DNA from: Lacisediminihabitans sp040549465
GTDB taxonomy: Bacteria; Actinomycetota; Actinomycetes; Actinomycetales; Microbacteriaceae
Length of the DNA stretch: 64,000 nt
Assembly: GCF_040549465.1 (NCBI RefSeq)
Contig: NZ_JBEPTL010000014.1
Span: 26,940 to 90,939, forward strand
Reading direction: 5' to 3'
Below, piece by piece: positions 49,918 through 59,130 of this stretch. The position numbers and the translations under genes are program-made. The notes beneath the pieces were generated by a model. The model had not been told where the DNA came from. It did not search any database and saw only the letters and a list, made by a program, of their open reading frames with translations. Position 1 is the stretch's first letter; each line of letters begins with the position of its first letter.

Positions 49918-52217
49918 GCGGCCACCTGCCCTGCGGTCGTCTCGTGCTCGTCGACAGACAGCAGCTCATCCCGTGAGCCTCGTGGGAGCATGGCCCCCGG
50001 ATGCCCGTGGTACAGCACCGCGCGCCAGTCGAGCGCCTCAGGAGTCAGCGTCACCGCCGAACGGGACGACCGCGAGGGCTTCTCCACGAAGAGCCAGTTG
50101 GTGGCACCTACCCAGACGTCGACTATCGAGTTCACGATGCCGATGTACGACAGGATCGCCCAGCTCGCGAGAATCGCGTTGAAAGCGGCGAAGGCCGCAT
50201 TACCCCAGTTCTGCTCCACGATGTCACGCCAGAGAGTGAACAGCGAGAAGGCGACGATGAGGTAGGGGGCGACGATGTACCAGACCGGTGCAGCGGTGTG
50301 GTTCTTGACCTTCGGCGTACGGGCGAAGGGAATCTTCTTGCCGGTGATCGCCTGCTGCAGCGACTTGAGCACTCCGGCCAGGTTCACCGGCAGGAGGATG
50401 AGGTTGAATCCGTAGATGCGCAGCACGTCCGAGGCCTTGTAACCGGTCGATCGCAGGTCGCTGGCCATCGCGAGGAAGTAGGGCAGCGCAGCGAACAGCA
50501 CCAGCGGGCTGAGCAGTCGCGAGTCGTAGGGGTAGGCGAGCAGGAACACCAGGCCGAAACTCGCCCAGGCGATCGACGACATGTAGTTCAGTCGGAGAGC
50601 CAATTCGAGCCGGGGGGTGCGTTCGCCCTGGCGCTTGCGCTCCGCCATCTGACGCCAGAGCTTCGGGAGGATCAGCAGGCCGCCGTTAGCCCAACGACGA
50701 CGCTGCACAATGAGCGAGCCGAAGTCGGGCGGGGTCGCGCTATAGCTCAGGCGCTCGGGATAGTTGACCAGCGTCCAGCCGTGGGTTCCGAGGTCGATGC
50801 TCGACTCGGTGTCTTCGATCACCGTGCGGTCCTGAACGTAGCGCCGGATCTCGAAGCCTCCAACCTGCTCGACCTCGACGATGTCTTCGAGCGCGTGCTT
50901 GCGGATCACGGCATTCGCACCCACCCAGAAAGTGGCGCCGAAGAACGACATTCCCTGGTGCAGGATGTGCTGCAGGTCGGTTGTCGCTCCAGCGAGTCGC
51001 TCGATACGGGTGCCCGCGCCGCGGAATGACGAATACGGGGTCTGCGTGACGGCCACACGTGAGTTCTCCGGCTGCTCGAGCAGGTAGACCAGTCGCAGGC
51101 AGTAGTCGCGCAGGAGCAGCGAGTCGGCATCCAGCGTCAGCAGGTACTCGGAATCCGGCACCCGCAGGTCTCCGAAGAGCGACTCGTCGACAGGACGCAG
51201 CACGACGCCATCCGGAGTCTGCTCGTGACGGTAGTTACCGCCCATCAGGCCGATGTACGAGTTCAGGTTCATCGCCTTGTTCGCCTCGTGCGAGACGGAC
51301 GCGTAGAGCTTGCGTTCGAAGGTCTCGACCTCGGCGGTGAAGGTGGAAACGAGTCGCTGGTAGAGCTCAACCATGCGCTCACGGGGCGGAGCGGTGTTCT
51401 CGCTCGCCGCGGCGCTCAGCGCTTCAGCGATGAGCTGGAATTCCGCAGCCAGGCCGAGCAGCACCTCGTCCACGAAGAAGCGGTCGACATGGTCGGTGTT
51501 CTGCTCGGTGGCGGCCATCTGCTCGAGCCAGACGGCTGCCCAAATGTAGTGGTTCGCGAGATCGCGTACGGTGATCGGATCGACCCAGCTGGACGGGCTG
51601 AGCGTTGGGAATTCCCGCTGTGCGGCGGCGAACCGTGCCGCGGGTTCCGCGAGTGCCGCGCTGATTCCGACGGCGAGCGCCCTGGTCTCGTCGAGGCGTG
51701 TCGCGACGGCCGGATCGGTCGGGAATGGCGGGTCGTCCAGCAGCAGCACGACACGCAGCGATGGATATTCCTGCAATGCGGCTGACCAGAGGGTCTGGCG
51801 CACCACCTGCGGTTCTTCGGCATAGCTCGGAACGAGCACGGTCATCGAGCCGGTGTGGGTCGAGAAGTGCCTGTCGAGTTCGGCGCGGGGAACGCGCACG
51901 TGGCTGCGAAACCGCTGTAGTGCGCCCTGCCGTGCGACAAGGTACATCAGCGCGGAGAAGCTCAGGAAAGTTACGACGACCAGATAGGAGACGGCTTCCA
52001 TGGTGAAACGGAAGTTCGTGCCGCTGTCGATGAACTGGCGGATGATGGTGGACACCACATAGGCGATCCAGAACAGCACGGTGGCGATGATCGCCAACCG
52101 GCCGAAGGTGATCCTGCGGTCGCTCGGGCGCGCATGGATCGTCGGGAGGGAATCGGTTCGCCGTTCTGAACCGAACTGGCGTTTGCGGGCAGGGGAAATC
52201 GTACTGTGAGTCGTCAT
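49914..52217 (-). CDS. Processive family-2 glycosyltransferase, cellulose-synthase-like
   Basis: 767 residues. Two N-terminal helices (about 40-62 and 75-95) precede the GT-A domain: MTVLVPSYAEEPQVVRQTLW, the TLDADSLLL metal site, and the RRRWANGG motif of processive synthases (QxxRW-like). Four or five C-terminal helices form the export channel. No PilZ domain is visible. It has an insertion of about 150 residues between the first Asp region and DAD. Product unknown; beta-glucan or an amino-sugar polymer is possible given the adjacent GH18 enzyme. Confidence 0.88.
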   Translation of the reverse strand: MTTHSTISPARKRQFGSERRTDSLPTIHARPSDRRITFGRLAIIATVLFWIAYVVSTIIRQFIDSGTNFRFTMEAVSYLVVVTFLSFSALMYLVARQGALQRFRSHVRVPRAELDRHFSTHTGSMTVLVPSYAEEPQVVRQTLWSAALQEYPSLRVVLLLDDPPFPTDPAVATRLDETRALAVGISAALAEPAARFAAAQREFPTLSPSSWVDPITVRDLANHYIWAAVWLEQMAATEQNTDHVDRFFVDEVLLGLAAEFQLIAEALSAAASENTAPPRERMVELYQRLVSTFTAEVETFERKLYASVSHEANKAMNLNSYIGLMGGNYRHEQTPDGVVLRPVDESLFGDLRVPDSEYLLTLDADSLLLRDYCLRLVYLLEQPENSRVAVTQTPYSSFRGAGTRIERLAGATTDLQHILHQGMSFFGATFWVGANAVIRKHALEDIVEVEQVGGFEIRRYVQDRTVIEDTESSIDLGTHGWTLVNYPERLSYSATPPDFGSLIVQRRRWANGGLLILPKLWRQMAERKRQGERTPRLELALRLNYMSSIAWASFGLVFLLAYPYDSRLLSPLVLFAALPYFLAMASDLRSTGYKASDVLRIYGFNLILLPVNLAGVLKSLQQAITGKKIPFARTPKVKNHTAAPVWYIVAPYLIVAFSLFTLWRDIVEQNWGNAAFAAFNAILASWAILSYIGIVNSIVDVWVGATNWLFVEKPSRSSRSAVTLTPEALDWRAVLYHGHPGAMLPRGSRDELLSVDEHETTAGQVAA

Positions 52218-52343
52218 TGGGGGGTAAGTCCTCGGGAATCAGCCAGCGCGGTTTCGGGTATCGCACTTCGGGTGGCCGAGGTAGATGCTATGCCAGATCG
52301 GGCGTTTTCGACCTCCCCCCTTTAGGGGCACGTCAATGAAAGC

Positions 52344-52359
52344 CCCCGATATATCGGGG
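52344..52359. promoter_or_regulatory. Perfect 16-bp palindrome between the GT2 operon and acs
   Basis: CCCCGATATATCGGGG is fully self-complementary. It lies in the 262-base divergent region (52218-52479), about 120 bases from each start, and a second CCCC-TTTA-GGGG-like repeat lies near 52318-52328. Candidate operator for the polysaccharide operon, acs, or both. Confidence 0.45.
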
Positions 52360-52467
52360 TTCGCGGCCGTCCGGTCTGGCGAATATTCAGCCTGCGTTCA
52401 CTTTCGCCCAAGCGTCGGCGAAGTTACGGGCTTTACGTCAGCGTTCGGCGCCGACTGCCACACCCGC

Positions 52468-52473
52468 TACCGT
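52468..52473 (+). promoter_or_regulatory. Leaderless-type -10 hexamer for acs
   Basis: TACCGT six bases before GTG 52480. Confidence 0.5.
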
Positions 52474-52479
52474 CTAGAC

Positions 52480-53232
52480 GTGAGCGCGACGATTGACAAC
52501 CTGCTGAGCGAGAACCGTCGCTACCCGCCGACGCCCGCTTTCGCGGCATCCGCCAATGTCGACGCCGACGAATCGCGCGTGGCCGCGGCCGACCCTGTGG
52601 CCTACTGGGAACGCCAGGCAGCACGCCTCGACTGGGCGCAGCCGTGGCACACGGCTCACAGCTGGAAGCCGGCGACACCGAACGGCGAGTCGGATGCCGA
52701 CGGTGAACCCGTGCTCTCTGTTCCCGAGGCGAAGTGGTTCCTCGGTGGCAAGCTCAACGTCGCTGTCAACTGCGTCGACCGCCACGTCGATGCCGGCCGC
52801 GGTGACACGGTGGCGATCGACTTCGAGGGCGAGCCCGGCGACCGGGAGACCATCACCTATGCCACGTTGCAGCGCCGGGTTACACAAGCCGCCAATGCGC
52901 TGACCGCGCTGGGTATCGGCACGGGCGATCGGGTGGTTGTCTACCTGCCAGTGATTCCCGAGACGATAGTCATCACCCTCGCGATCGCCCGTCTCGGCAC
53001 CATCCATTCCCTGGTCTTCGGCGGTTTCTCGGCTGAGGCCCTCCGCTTCCGGGTCGAAGACACCGGAGCGAAACTGCTCGTCACCTCCGATGGCAAGTTC
53101 CGCCGTGGCAAAGCGGTGGCGGTCAAGGCCAACGCGGATGACGCGGTCGCCGGCGACAACGCGATCGAGCACGTGCTCGTGGTGCGCCGCACCGGTGTCC
53201 GTTGCCATTCAATCTGTACGATTGACAAGTGA
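52480..53232 (+). pseudogene. acs: Acetyl-CoA synthetase, 5' fragment only
   Basis: The first 239 codons are a normal Acs N-terminus: ADPVAYWERQAARLDWAQPW, VPEAKWFLGGKLNVAVNCVD, YLPVIPETIVITLAIARLGT, then VFGGFSAEALRFRVED. Homology ends after VLVVRRTG at 53196; eleven unrelated residues and a TGA follow. The protein would lack the adenylate-binding P-loop, the catalytic domain and the C-terminal lid, of a normal total near 650 residues. The promoter and start look intact. I do not find the missing 3' part anywhere in the window. Confidence 0.92.
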
Positions 53233-53506
53233 GTTGTCCGTCGAGATTGCCGCGTTGTCGGGCCAGCGCAGCATCGAAGTGAATGCACTAATGGGCAGTC
53301 TGTGCCAATCATCTTGTCCATATCGGAGACCAAGGCAGATGGGCATTGATTTTCGAGGTTTTCGGCGCGATATTCGAGGCCGTGAATGTCGATCTCAAAT
53401 GCCCGGAAGACGAACGAACCCTTGACGCGGCACCTAATCGTTCCAATCGCATCAGTCAGGTGCTAGCCCTGCGGTGTACCTCGAAAGAATCCGCCAGATG
53501 GGGCGA
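53197..53506. other. Junction segment without a recognised gene
   Basis: These 310 bases start at the point where acs homology ends. They hold a small inverted repeat (CAATC-TGTAC-GATTG at about 53210-53224) and short open frames with no recognisable protein. Possibly debris of a mobile element. Confidence 0.6.
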
Positions 53507-54136
53507 TTAGGGGGTGTCGCGGGTAGGCGCCCAGTTCACTGGCACGTTGTAGCCAAGCATCGCGATGCCGCTGGCCGTCCAGGACAGTGTTGTGATGCCC
53601 ACATTGAGCACGACGGGAAACACTGAGCGGTAGAGATCAAGTGGGATCCCGAGCGCGTGGCACAGGATCAATCGCATAAGAGTCGAGTGCATGACTACCA
53701 ACACAGTTCCGCTGGGATGCTCGGCGGCGATCTGCTCGAGCGCTTTCCATGCCCGCGCCACAGCATCCACTCCCGACTCCCCTCCAAGCAGCGGTGAAGT
53801 TGCGGGGTGGGCGACGAATTGGGCGGCGATGTCGGGGAATGCGGCCATCATCTCCGCGGATGTGAGGCCTTCCCCTTGGCCGAAGTCGACCTCGCGCAGG
53901 GCAGAGTTAACGCTGATCGCCAGCCCGAGGGCTGATGCCGACGGTGTCGCGGTGATCACGGCCCGTGAGAGATCGGATGCAAAGATCGCGTCGATCTGCT
54001 GGCTCGATGCCCAGAGCGCAAGCCTCTCCGCCTGAAGGAGGCCGAGGGGGGTGAGAGCGACATCTGAACTGCCGGCATAACGATTCTCGGCATGCGAGGT
54101 GGTCTCGCCATGGCGCACGAGGAAGAGGATCGTCAT
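53507..54136 (-). CDS. Histidine phosphatase family protein (phosphoglycerate mutase-like)
   Basis: 209 residues. The catalytic RHG motif is at the N-terminus (LFLVRHGETTSHAENRYAGS), with REVDFGQGEGLTSAEM and the second His in VLVVMHSTLMRLIL. These enzymes dephosphorylate small phosphate esters. The ATG overlaps the kinase stop (ATGA). Being last in a sugar-kinase operon, it probably removes phosphate from a sugar phosphate, perhaps to prevent its toxic build-up. Substrate unknown. Confidence 0.9.
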   Translation of the reverse strand: MTILFLVRHGETTSHAENRYAGSSDVALTPLGLLQAERLALWASSQQIDAIFASDLSRAVITATPSASALGLAISVNSALREVDFGQGEGLTSAEMMAAFPDIAAQFVAHPATSPLLGGESGVDAVARAWKALEQIAAEHPSGTVLVVMHSTLMRLILCHALGIPLDLYRSVFPVVLNVGITTLSWTASGIAMLGYNVPVNWAPTRDTP

Positions 54137-55629
54137 GCAGACATCCAATCTTTCGAAATGAGTTCGGCGACGAATGCGTCGTAGCGATCGTTCAAGGCTG
54201 CCGATGATGTCGGCTGCGGCTCCACGACCCGGCCGATGATCGACATGCGCGACGCGGTCTCGGGCAGTGTGGCGCCAACCGTCCCCGCCCAGGCGGCGAG
54301 GATGGCCATGCCGATCGATCCCTCGGACGATCGGGGAATAGTGATGGGGCGCTTGAGTAGGTCGGCACGCAGTTGCGTCCACCATTCGTTTTTCGTGCCC
54401 CCCCCTGACGAACTCAGGGTTCCGCCGACCGCGGCTCCGGCGCGGGCCATCAGGTCGAGGCTGAGTCGTTCGACGCAGGCGACGCCGAGCATGATCGATG
54501 CCAGAAGGAGGTCGGGGTCGAGCGTGCGAGCGGCTTCGACAAGGCTGTGATCACGACCGCCGATGCGGACGAACCCCCGCGCATCCGGGCGTATTACGGG
54601 GAATCGCTCACCGGTCCCCGCGAGCGGATAGCTCGTAGGAATCGAGTCGAATCCTTCCACGCGGCTCTTTAGCCGGTCAGAGGCACCGATCAAGTCGATC
54701 GACGGCAGCGAGGCTGAGATGGCTCCGGCTCCGACACTTGAGGCACCGCCAGGGAACCACAGCCCGCCATGGGGTGCGCGGTGCGAATAGACGGCACCTG
54801 CCCCGTCGGAGATTATGTGGTCAGTCACGCCTTTGAGCACCATCGTCGTGCCGATAACGGTGTGCCAGTCACCGAGACCGAGCGTCGCCGCACCCAGCTG
54901 AGCAGCGCAGCCATCCGTCATTCCTGCAAACACGGGGGTTCCCGCGGGAAGTCCGGTGGACTCCGCCCATTCTGCGCTCGAGTCACCGAGTTCTGTCCCG
55001 GGGGCAACAACGCTCGGCATTGTCGCGGGATCGATGCCGAGTGCTCTCAGCGCACTGACGGGCCACTCGAGCGCGAGCAGGTCGTATCCCGATTTGAGCG
55101 AGTGGCTCCAGTCGGTGGCAACCCGGGTTCCTACGATTGCCGATGCGAGCACGTCCGCCTGGTGCGCCAGGTAGCGACCGTCGGAGAGCAGACCGCTTCG
55201 AGCAAGCCAGGCAATCTTCGGCAAGGCCCAGGTGGGCTGGATACGGTAACCGAGCCTCGCCCACCGCGCCGGATCCGCTGCATTCGCTTCCGGCCCGAGA
55301 GCACCGGCCCGTGCGTCGTCGTACATGATCCCGGGAGATTGTGGCCGGCCCGAGTCATCCACCGTCGTGATCGTGCCCGATGTCGCGCAGAGGGATACCC
55401 CGGCAACGCGGGCGAGGGATACCGAAGGAAGCGAGGAAAGAGCGGCGGACAGTGCCGCCGTCGCCTGGGCAATCCAGTCGTGCGGATCCTGCTCGTGGCG
55501 ATCGCCGTGTCGCTGGCTCGAGAGAGGCATCGACGATGACGCTGCGACGACGCCGACATCATCGACGACCGACACTTTCGCGCTCTGGGTGCCGAGATCG
55601 ATGCCGACCCAGAGGGCAGTCAGTTCCAC
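54133..55629 (-). CDS. FGGY-family carbohydrate kinase A
   Basis: 498 residues. The ATPase phosphate-1 motif LWVGIDLGTQSAKVSVVDD is at the N-terminus. GMTDGCAAQLGAATLGLGDW and HTVIGTTMVLKGV are in the middle, and LSSSGGGTKNEWWTQLRADL is the C-terminal ATP-binding signature. Best viewed as a xylulokinase-like sugar or polyol kinase; the substrate cannot be fixed. GTG 55629, four bases after the stop of kinase B and with GGAAA upstream, is preferred to the upstream open frame. Confidence 0.9.
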   Translation of the reverse strand: MELTALWVGIDLGTQSAKVSVVDDVGVVAASSSMPLSSQRHGDRHEQDPHDWIAQATAALSAALSSLPSVSLARVAGVSLCATSGTITTVDDSGRPQSPGIMYDDARAGALGPEANAADPARWARLGYRIQPTWALPKIAWLARSGLLSDGRYLAHQADVLASAIVGTRVATDWSHSLKSGYDLLALEWPVSALRALGIDPATMPSVVAPGTELGDSSAEWAESTGLPAGTPVFAGMTDGCAAQLGAATLGLGDWHTVIGTTMVLKGVTDHIISDGAGAVYSHRAPHGGLWFPGGASSVGAGAISASLPSIDLIGASDRLKSRVEGFDSIPTSYPLAGTGERFPVIRPDARGFVRIGGRDHSLVEAARTLDPDLLLASIMLGVACVERLSLDLMARAGAAVGGTLSSSGGGTKNEWWTQLRADLLKRPITIPRSSEGSIGMAILAAWAGTVGATLPETASRMSIIGRVVEPQPTSSAALNDRYDAFVAELISKDWMSA

Positions 55630-55633
55630 AGCT

Positions 55634-57088
55634 CTATTTCCACAGCGCACGCGCGCTGTCGAGCTGCTCGCGATAGCGCGCGTATCCCTCGTCGTAGAAG
55701 GCTGTTCTACTCGCATCCGGTTCGATCCGGCGGCGCTGCGATCTCCAAAGGTCTTCGTCGACGGGGCGTCCGAGTCCGGCCCAGGCGATCATGGCTGCAC
55801 CGCGCGCACCGACGGCCGCGTCAGTCGGGATGAGCAGTGGGCGGCCGAGCACGTCGGCGAAAATCGAGGTCCAGGCTTCGGACTGCAGTCCGCCCCCGCA
55901 GGCGGAGACCTCTCCGTCGAGTCCCATCTCCTCGAAGCAGTGGCGCGCGGCATAGGCGAGGCCCTCGCAGAGTCCGCGTATGAGGTCGGCTCGGGTCGTG
56001 CGCAGGTCGAGACCGGTGAACTGACCTCGAGCGGAGGGCTCCACAAATGGAGCCCGTTCGCCGGATGGAGAGAAGAATGACAGTACTTCGACACAGTTCG
56101 CCCCCGGGGGGCTCTGCAGAATGAGGTCGTTCACGTCTTTCGGCGCGAGCGCGAAGAGCTCGACGAACCAATCGATGCTCGCGGTGCCGACCATTGAGGG
56201 CATCACCCGCAGGAAGAGTTCCCGGTCGGTGGTGCACAGCCACATCCCGGCCGGTTCCGATGCGGGATCGATCGTCGTGTCGGCAGTGAGCACCTGACAG
56301 CTGAGTGTGGTTCCGACCACGAGGGTGCCCTCGCCCGCACGAGTGGTGCCGGATCCGAATCCACACGCCTGCAGGTCATAGGGTCCGCCGGTTACCGGCG
56401 TTCCGAGCGGCAACCCCAGCAGTTCTGCCCCGTGCTCATCGAGCGCGAAGACGGTGTCCGACTCGGCCGGAGCGGCGAGCAGGTGTCGCCATTCGGCGAT
56501 GCCGCACAGCGCGAGCGCCTCGTCCACGTATTCGCGGGTGCGCACATCGAGAAACGGGAGCGAGGCGTTCGAAGCATCCGTCGTGAGGATACCGGTGAGA
56601 GAGTGAATGACCGCGTCGACGCAGTATCCCGCAACGGCGGCGGAGGCGAGAGAGTGAGGCTCGTTGGCCGCGAGCCAGGCGATGAGAGCGGCGTGACAAC
56701 CCGGGAAGAGGCCCGATCCGGTGAGCCGGAAGACTCGATCCGACACGCTGTCGGCTCCGCCAGTATTCCACTCGTCGACGATGGCCGAGGCGCGCGCATC
56801 CATCCACGAGATCGGTGGACGTACCGCGCGGCCGGCCGCGTCCCGCAACCAGAGGCCGTCCCCCTGACCGGTGATGGCCACCGCCTCGATCGGTTCCTTT
56901 GCAGAACTCGCGATCTCTCGCACAACGGAAGAGACCGAAGCGATCACATTGTCCAGGTCCTGTTCGACCCGACCGCCCTCCCCCTGCTCGAGCAGCGAAC
57001 GCATACTGGCGGTGGCACCGACCGTGCCGTCGTGGTTGATGGCTGAGGCTTTGGTCATCGAGGTGCCGATGTCCACTCCGATGATCAC
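55634..57088 (-). CDS. FGGY-family carbohydrate kinase B
   Basis: 484 residues. N-terminal GVDIGTSMTKASAINHDGTV, central AITGQGDGLWLRDAAGRAVR, and C-terminal SACGGGLQSEAWTSIFADVL. It is only distantly like kinase A, so this is not a recent duplicate. The xylulose/gluconate/erythritol subgroup is possible. The start GTG 57088 overlaps the dehydrogenase stop as GTGA. Confidence 0.9.
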   Translation of the reverse strand: MIIGVDIGTSMTKASAINHDGTVGATASMRSLLEQGEGGRVEQDLDNVIASVSSVVREIASSAKEPIEAVAITGQGDGLWLRDAAGRAVRPPISWMDARASAIVDEWNTGGADSVSDRVFRLTGSGLFPGCHAALIAWLAANEPHSLASAAVAGYCVDAVIHSLTGILTTDASNASLPFLDVRTREYVDEALALCGIAEWRHLLAAPAESDTVFALDEHGAELLGLPLGTPVTGGPYDLQACGFGSGTTRAGEGTLVVGTTLSCQVLTADTTIDPASEPAGMWLCTTDRELFLRVMPSMVGTASIDWFVELFALAPKDVNDLILQSPPGANCVEVLSFFSPSGERAPFVEPSARGQFTGLDLRTTRADLIRGLCEGLAYAARHCFEEMGLDGEVSACGGGLQSEAWTSIFADVLGRPLLIPTDAAVGARGAAMIAWAGLGRPVDEDLWRSQRRRIEPDASRTAFYDEGYARYREQLDSARALWK

Positions 57089-58149
57089 CGGGCACCCGAT
57101 TCGCCGAGGACATTCCACACCTCGGGGTTGGCGACGGCACGTGGTCGCTCTCCGCCCAGGTAGCGGGCGATGTCGGCGGCGGTGATGAGGGCGGCTCGCT
57201 GGGCCGTCTGGCGAGTAGCGCCGGCCAGATGCGGGGTCATCACGACGTTCGGCGCGAAGAAAAGCGGCCATTCCGGCGGAGGAGGCTCGATGTCATAGAC
57301 ATCGATCGCCAGGGCACCGAGACGACCGGAGGCCAGCATTTTGGGCAGGGGCGCATAGTCGAGGAGTCCCCCGCGCGCGCTGTTCACCAGTATCGCGCCG
57401 CGGGGCAACAACTCCAGATTCTGCGCGTTCAGCAGGTGATGGGTCTCCGGGGTCAAGCGAGCATGCAGGCTGACCACCGAACTTCGGCGGAGCAGGTCGG
57501 GCAATTCCACGAGCTCTACGCCGTCTGCAGCGACGGCGGCGGCATTCGCGTAGGGGTCATGGGCGAGCACTGTCGCACCGAAAGCGCGCAGTACCCGAGA
57601 AACGATGCTGCCGATGGCGCCATAGCCGATGAGGCCGACCGTTGCACCGTCGAGCTCAAGCCCGGCGTTCTCATAGGTGTAGTAATCTCCCCGCCATTGG
57701 CCGGCCTTCAATTCGCTGTCTGAGGTGACGACGCGTCGCATCGCCGCCAGCATGAGACCGATCGCGAATTCTGCGGCAGCAACCGCATTCCGTCCCGGCG
57801 CAAAAGACACGATGACACCGGCCGCAGTCGCCGCGGCGAGATCGACATTCACCGGCCCACCCCGGCAGACACTGATGAGGCGAAGCTCCGGGGTGTGGTC
57901 GAATACTTCCCGGCTGAACGCCGCCATCTGCGTGACGGCGACTTCGACGCCATCGAGAGCGTCGATCAGCGAAGGGATGCTTCCGCTCGCCTCATCCACG
58001 GTTCCCACACGACCGAACGGCTCGAGTGGCCATTCGAGAGTCAGGGAGGAGAAATCGAGGTCTGTGGTCTCACCGACGGCGTCGCGAATCGCGTCGATGA
58101 ACAGTTCCGGTGCGACGAAGTAATCGCCCGCGGCGAGAATGCGCGTCAT
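57085..58149 (-). CDS. NAD-dependent 2-hydroxyacid dehydrogenase
   Basis: 354 residues of the D-2-hydroxyacid dehydrogenase family. The nucleotide motif is ATVGLIGYGAIGSIVSRVLR. Catalytic residues are Arg in ILVNSARGGLLDY, Glu in DVYDIEPPPPEW and His in VVMTPHLAGAT. Such genes appear in operons that oxidise sugar acids such as threonate or erythronate. First gene of the operon, with AGAAAGG before the ATG and a likely promoter at 58212-58242. Confidence 0.9.
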   Translation of the reverse strand: MTRILAAGDYFVAPELFIDAIRDAVGETTDLDFSSLTLEWPLEPFGRVGTVDEASGSIPSLIDALDGVEVAVTQMAAFSREVFDHTPELRLISVCRGGPVNVDLAAATAAGVIVSFAPGRNAVAAAEFAIGLMLAAMRRVVTSDSELKAGQWRGDYYTYENAGLELDGATVGLIGYGAIGSIVSRVLRAFGATVLAHDPYANAAAVAADGVELVELPDLLRRSSVVSLHARLTPETHHLLNAQNLELLPRGAILVNSARGGLLDYAPLPKMLASGRLGALAIDVYDIEPPPPEWPLFFAPNVVMTPHLAGATRQTAQRAALITAADIARYLGGERPRAVANPEVWNVLGESGAR

Positions 58150-58211
58150 TCGGCTGCCTTTCTGAAGTCAGGCGGGCGTTGGCCGGTCAGAGCGCCATTA
58201 CCCGATGGCCG

Positions 58212-58244
58212 ATAGTAACATGACGCATGGTAATAATATCAACC
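58212..58244 (-). promoter_or_regulatory. Promoter and possible operator of the catabolic operon
   Basis: On the minus strand TTGATA (58242-58237) and TACTAT (58217-58212) are spaced 19 bases. The -35 lies in the near-palindrome GGTTGATATTATTACC (58229-58244), an AT-rich site resembling the repeats before the divergent regulator. Confidence 0.45.
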
Positions 58245-58269
58245 TCGACGTTAGCTTGGCCGTCACTCG

Positions 58270-59061
58270 TCACCCATTTGTGCTGGCGAGGTGCACGCGC
58301 ACGCGCTGGGATATCTTCTCAACCATCTCGGGGTCGACGTCGTCGGTCAGAATCACATCCGTGAAGTCGCTCACCGGCACGTAGCGGTGCAGGGAGGTCC
58401 GCCCGACTTTCGTGCTGTCCATCATCAGGACGCGTCGACTGCCGGAACTGAGCATCGAGCGCTTCATCAGCACGATGTCCTGCTCCTGGTGGAATGTCAT
58501 CTCGGTACTCATCGTCGAGGTGGACTGGAATACGATGTCGACGGCGAACGCGTCGACCGACGAGATGCTCGGCATGCCGATGAAGGAATCGTGAGAACGC
58601 GAGTACTGCCCGCCCGCCACGATAAGGCGAATCTCATCGTTCTCCCGGAACTCCTCGATCACCTGTCGGTAATTTGTTATCACCGTGAGGGGACCACACT
58701 CGTTGAGAAGCCTGGCCAGCGACAGCACCGTTGTCGAGTCGTCGAGCATGATCGACATCCCGGGTTCCACCATCGAGAGCGCGACTTTGGCCAGCGCGCT
58801 CTTGGCCACCGACTGGGTCTGCAGACGGAAGTCGGAACTGCTCTCGAATACCGTCGTCGGCAGTCCGGAGACACCGCCATGGAATTTTCTCAGGATGCCG
58901 CGCCGCGAGAGATCGTCGATATCGCGATGGATGGTCATCAGACTCATCCCTGTGAGCGTGGCGAGTTCCGCCGCCGTCGCGGTTGGCACGCCGGCCAGGT
59001 GGTCGACGATGCGGCGCTGGCGCGCGGTTCGCGACAGGCGACTCGATCCGGTGCCACTCAC
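58270..59061 (-). CDS. DeoR family transcriptional regulator
   Basis: 263 residues. The DeoR helix-turn-helix is ATAAELATLTGMSLMTIHRD followed by IDDLSRRGILRKFHGGVSG. The C-terminal sugar-phosphate sensor domain includes SIMLDDSTTVLSLARLL and LVTNYR-like LTVITNYRQVIEE. GTG 59061 with GAGGG just upstream is the likely start; the frame runs to 59178 and would begin inside the operator cluster. It lies between the catabolic operon and the transporter and probably represses both, relieved by a phosphorylated intermediate. Confidence 0.9.
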   Translation of the reverse strand: MSGTGSSRLSRTARQRRIVDHLAGVPTATAAELATLTGMSLMTIHRDIDDLSRRGILRKFHGGVSGLPTTVFESSSDFRLQTQSVAKSALAKVALSMVEPGMSIMLDDSTTVLSLARLLNECGPLTVITNYRQVIEEFRENDEIRLIVAGGQYSRSHDSFIGMPSISSVDAFAVDIVFQSTSTMSTEMTFHQEQDIVLMKRSMLSSGSRRVLMMDSTKVGRTSLHRYVPVSDFTDVILTDDVDPEMVEKISQRVRVHLASTNG

Positions 59062-59130
59062 ATCGCCCTCGTCGCCGGGCTGGTTGGTGCCCGATTCGAT
59101 AATACTGGTCGTGACTTTCGAGATGTGGCA

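Noticed and set aside
53233..53506. Short frames after the acs breakpoint
   Set aside because: Best stretch (EVFGAIFEAVNVDLKCPEDE) lacks a start and any recognised homologue.
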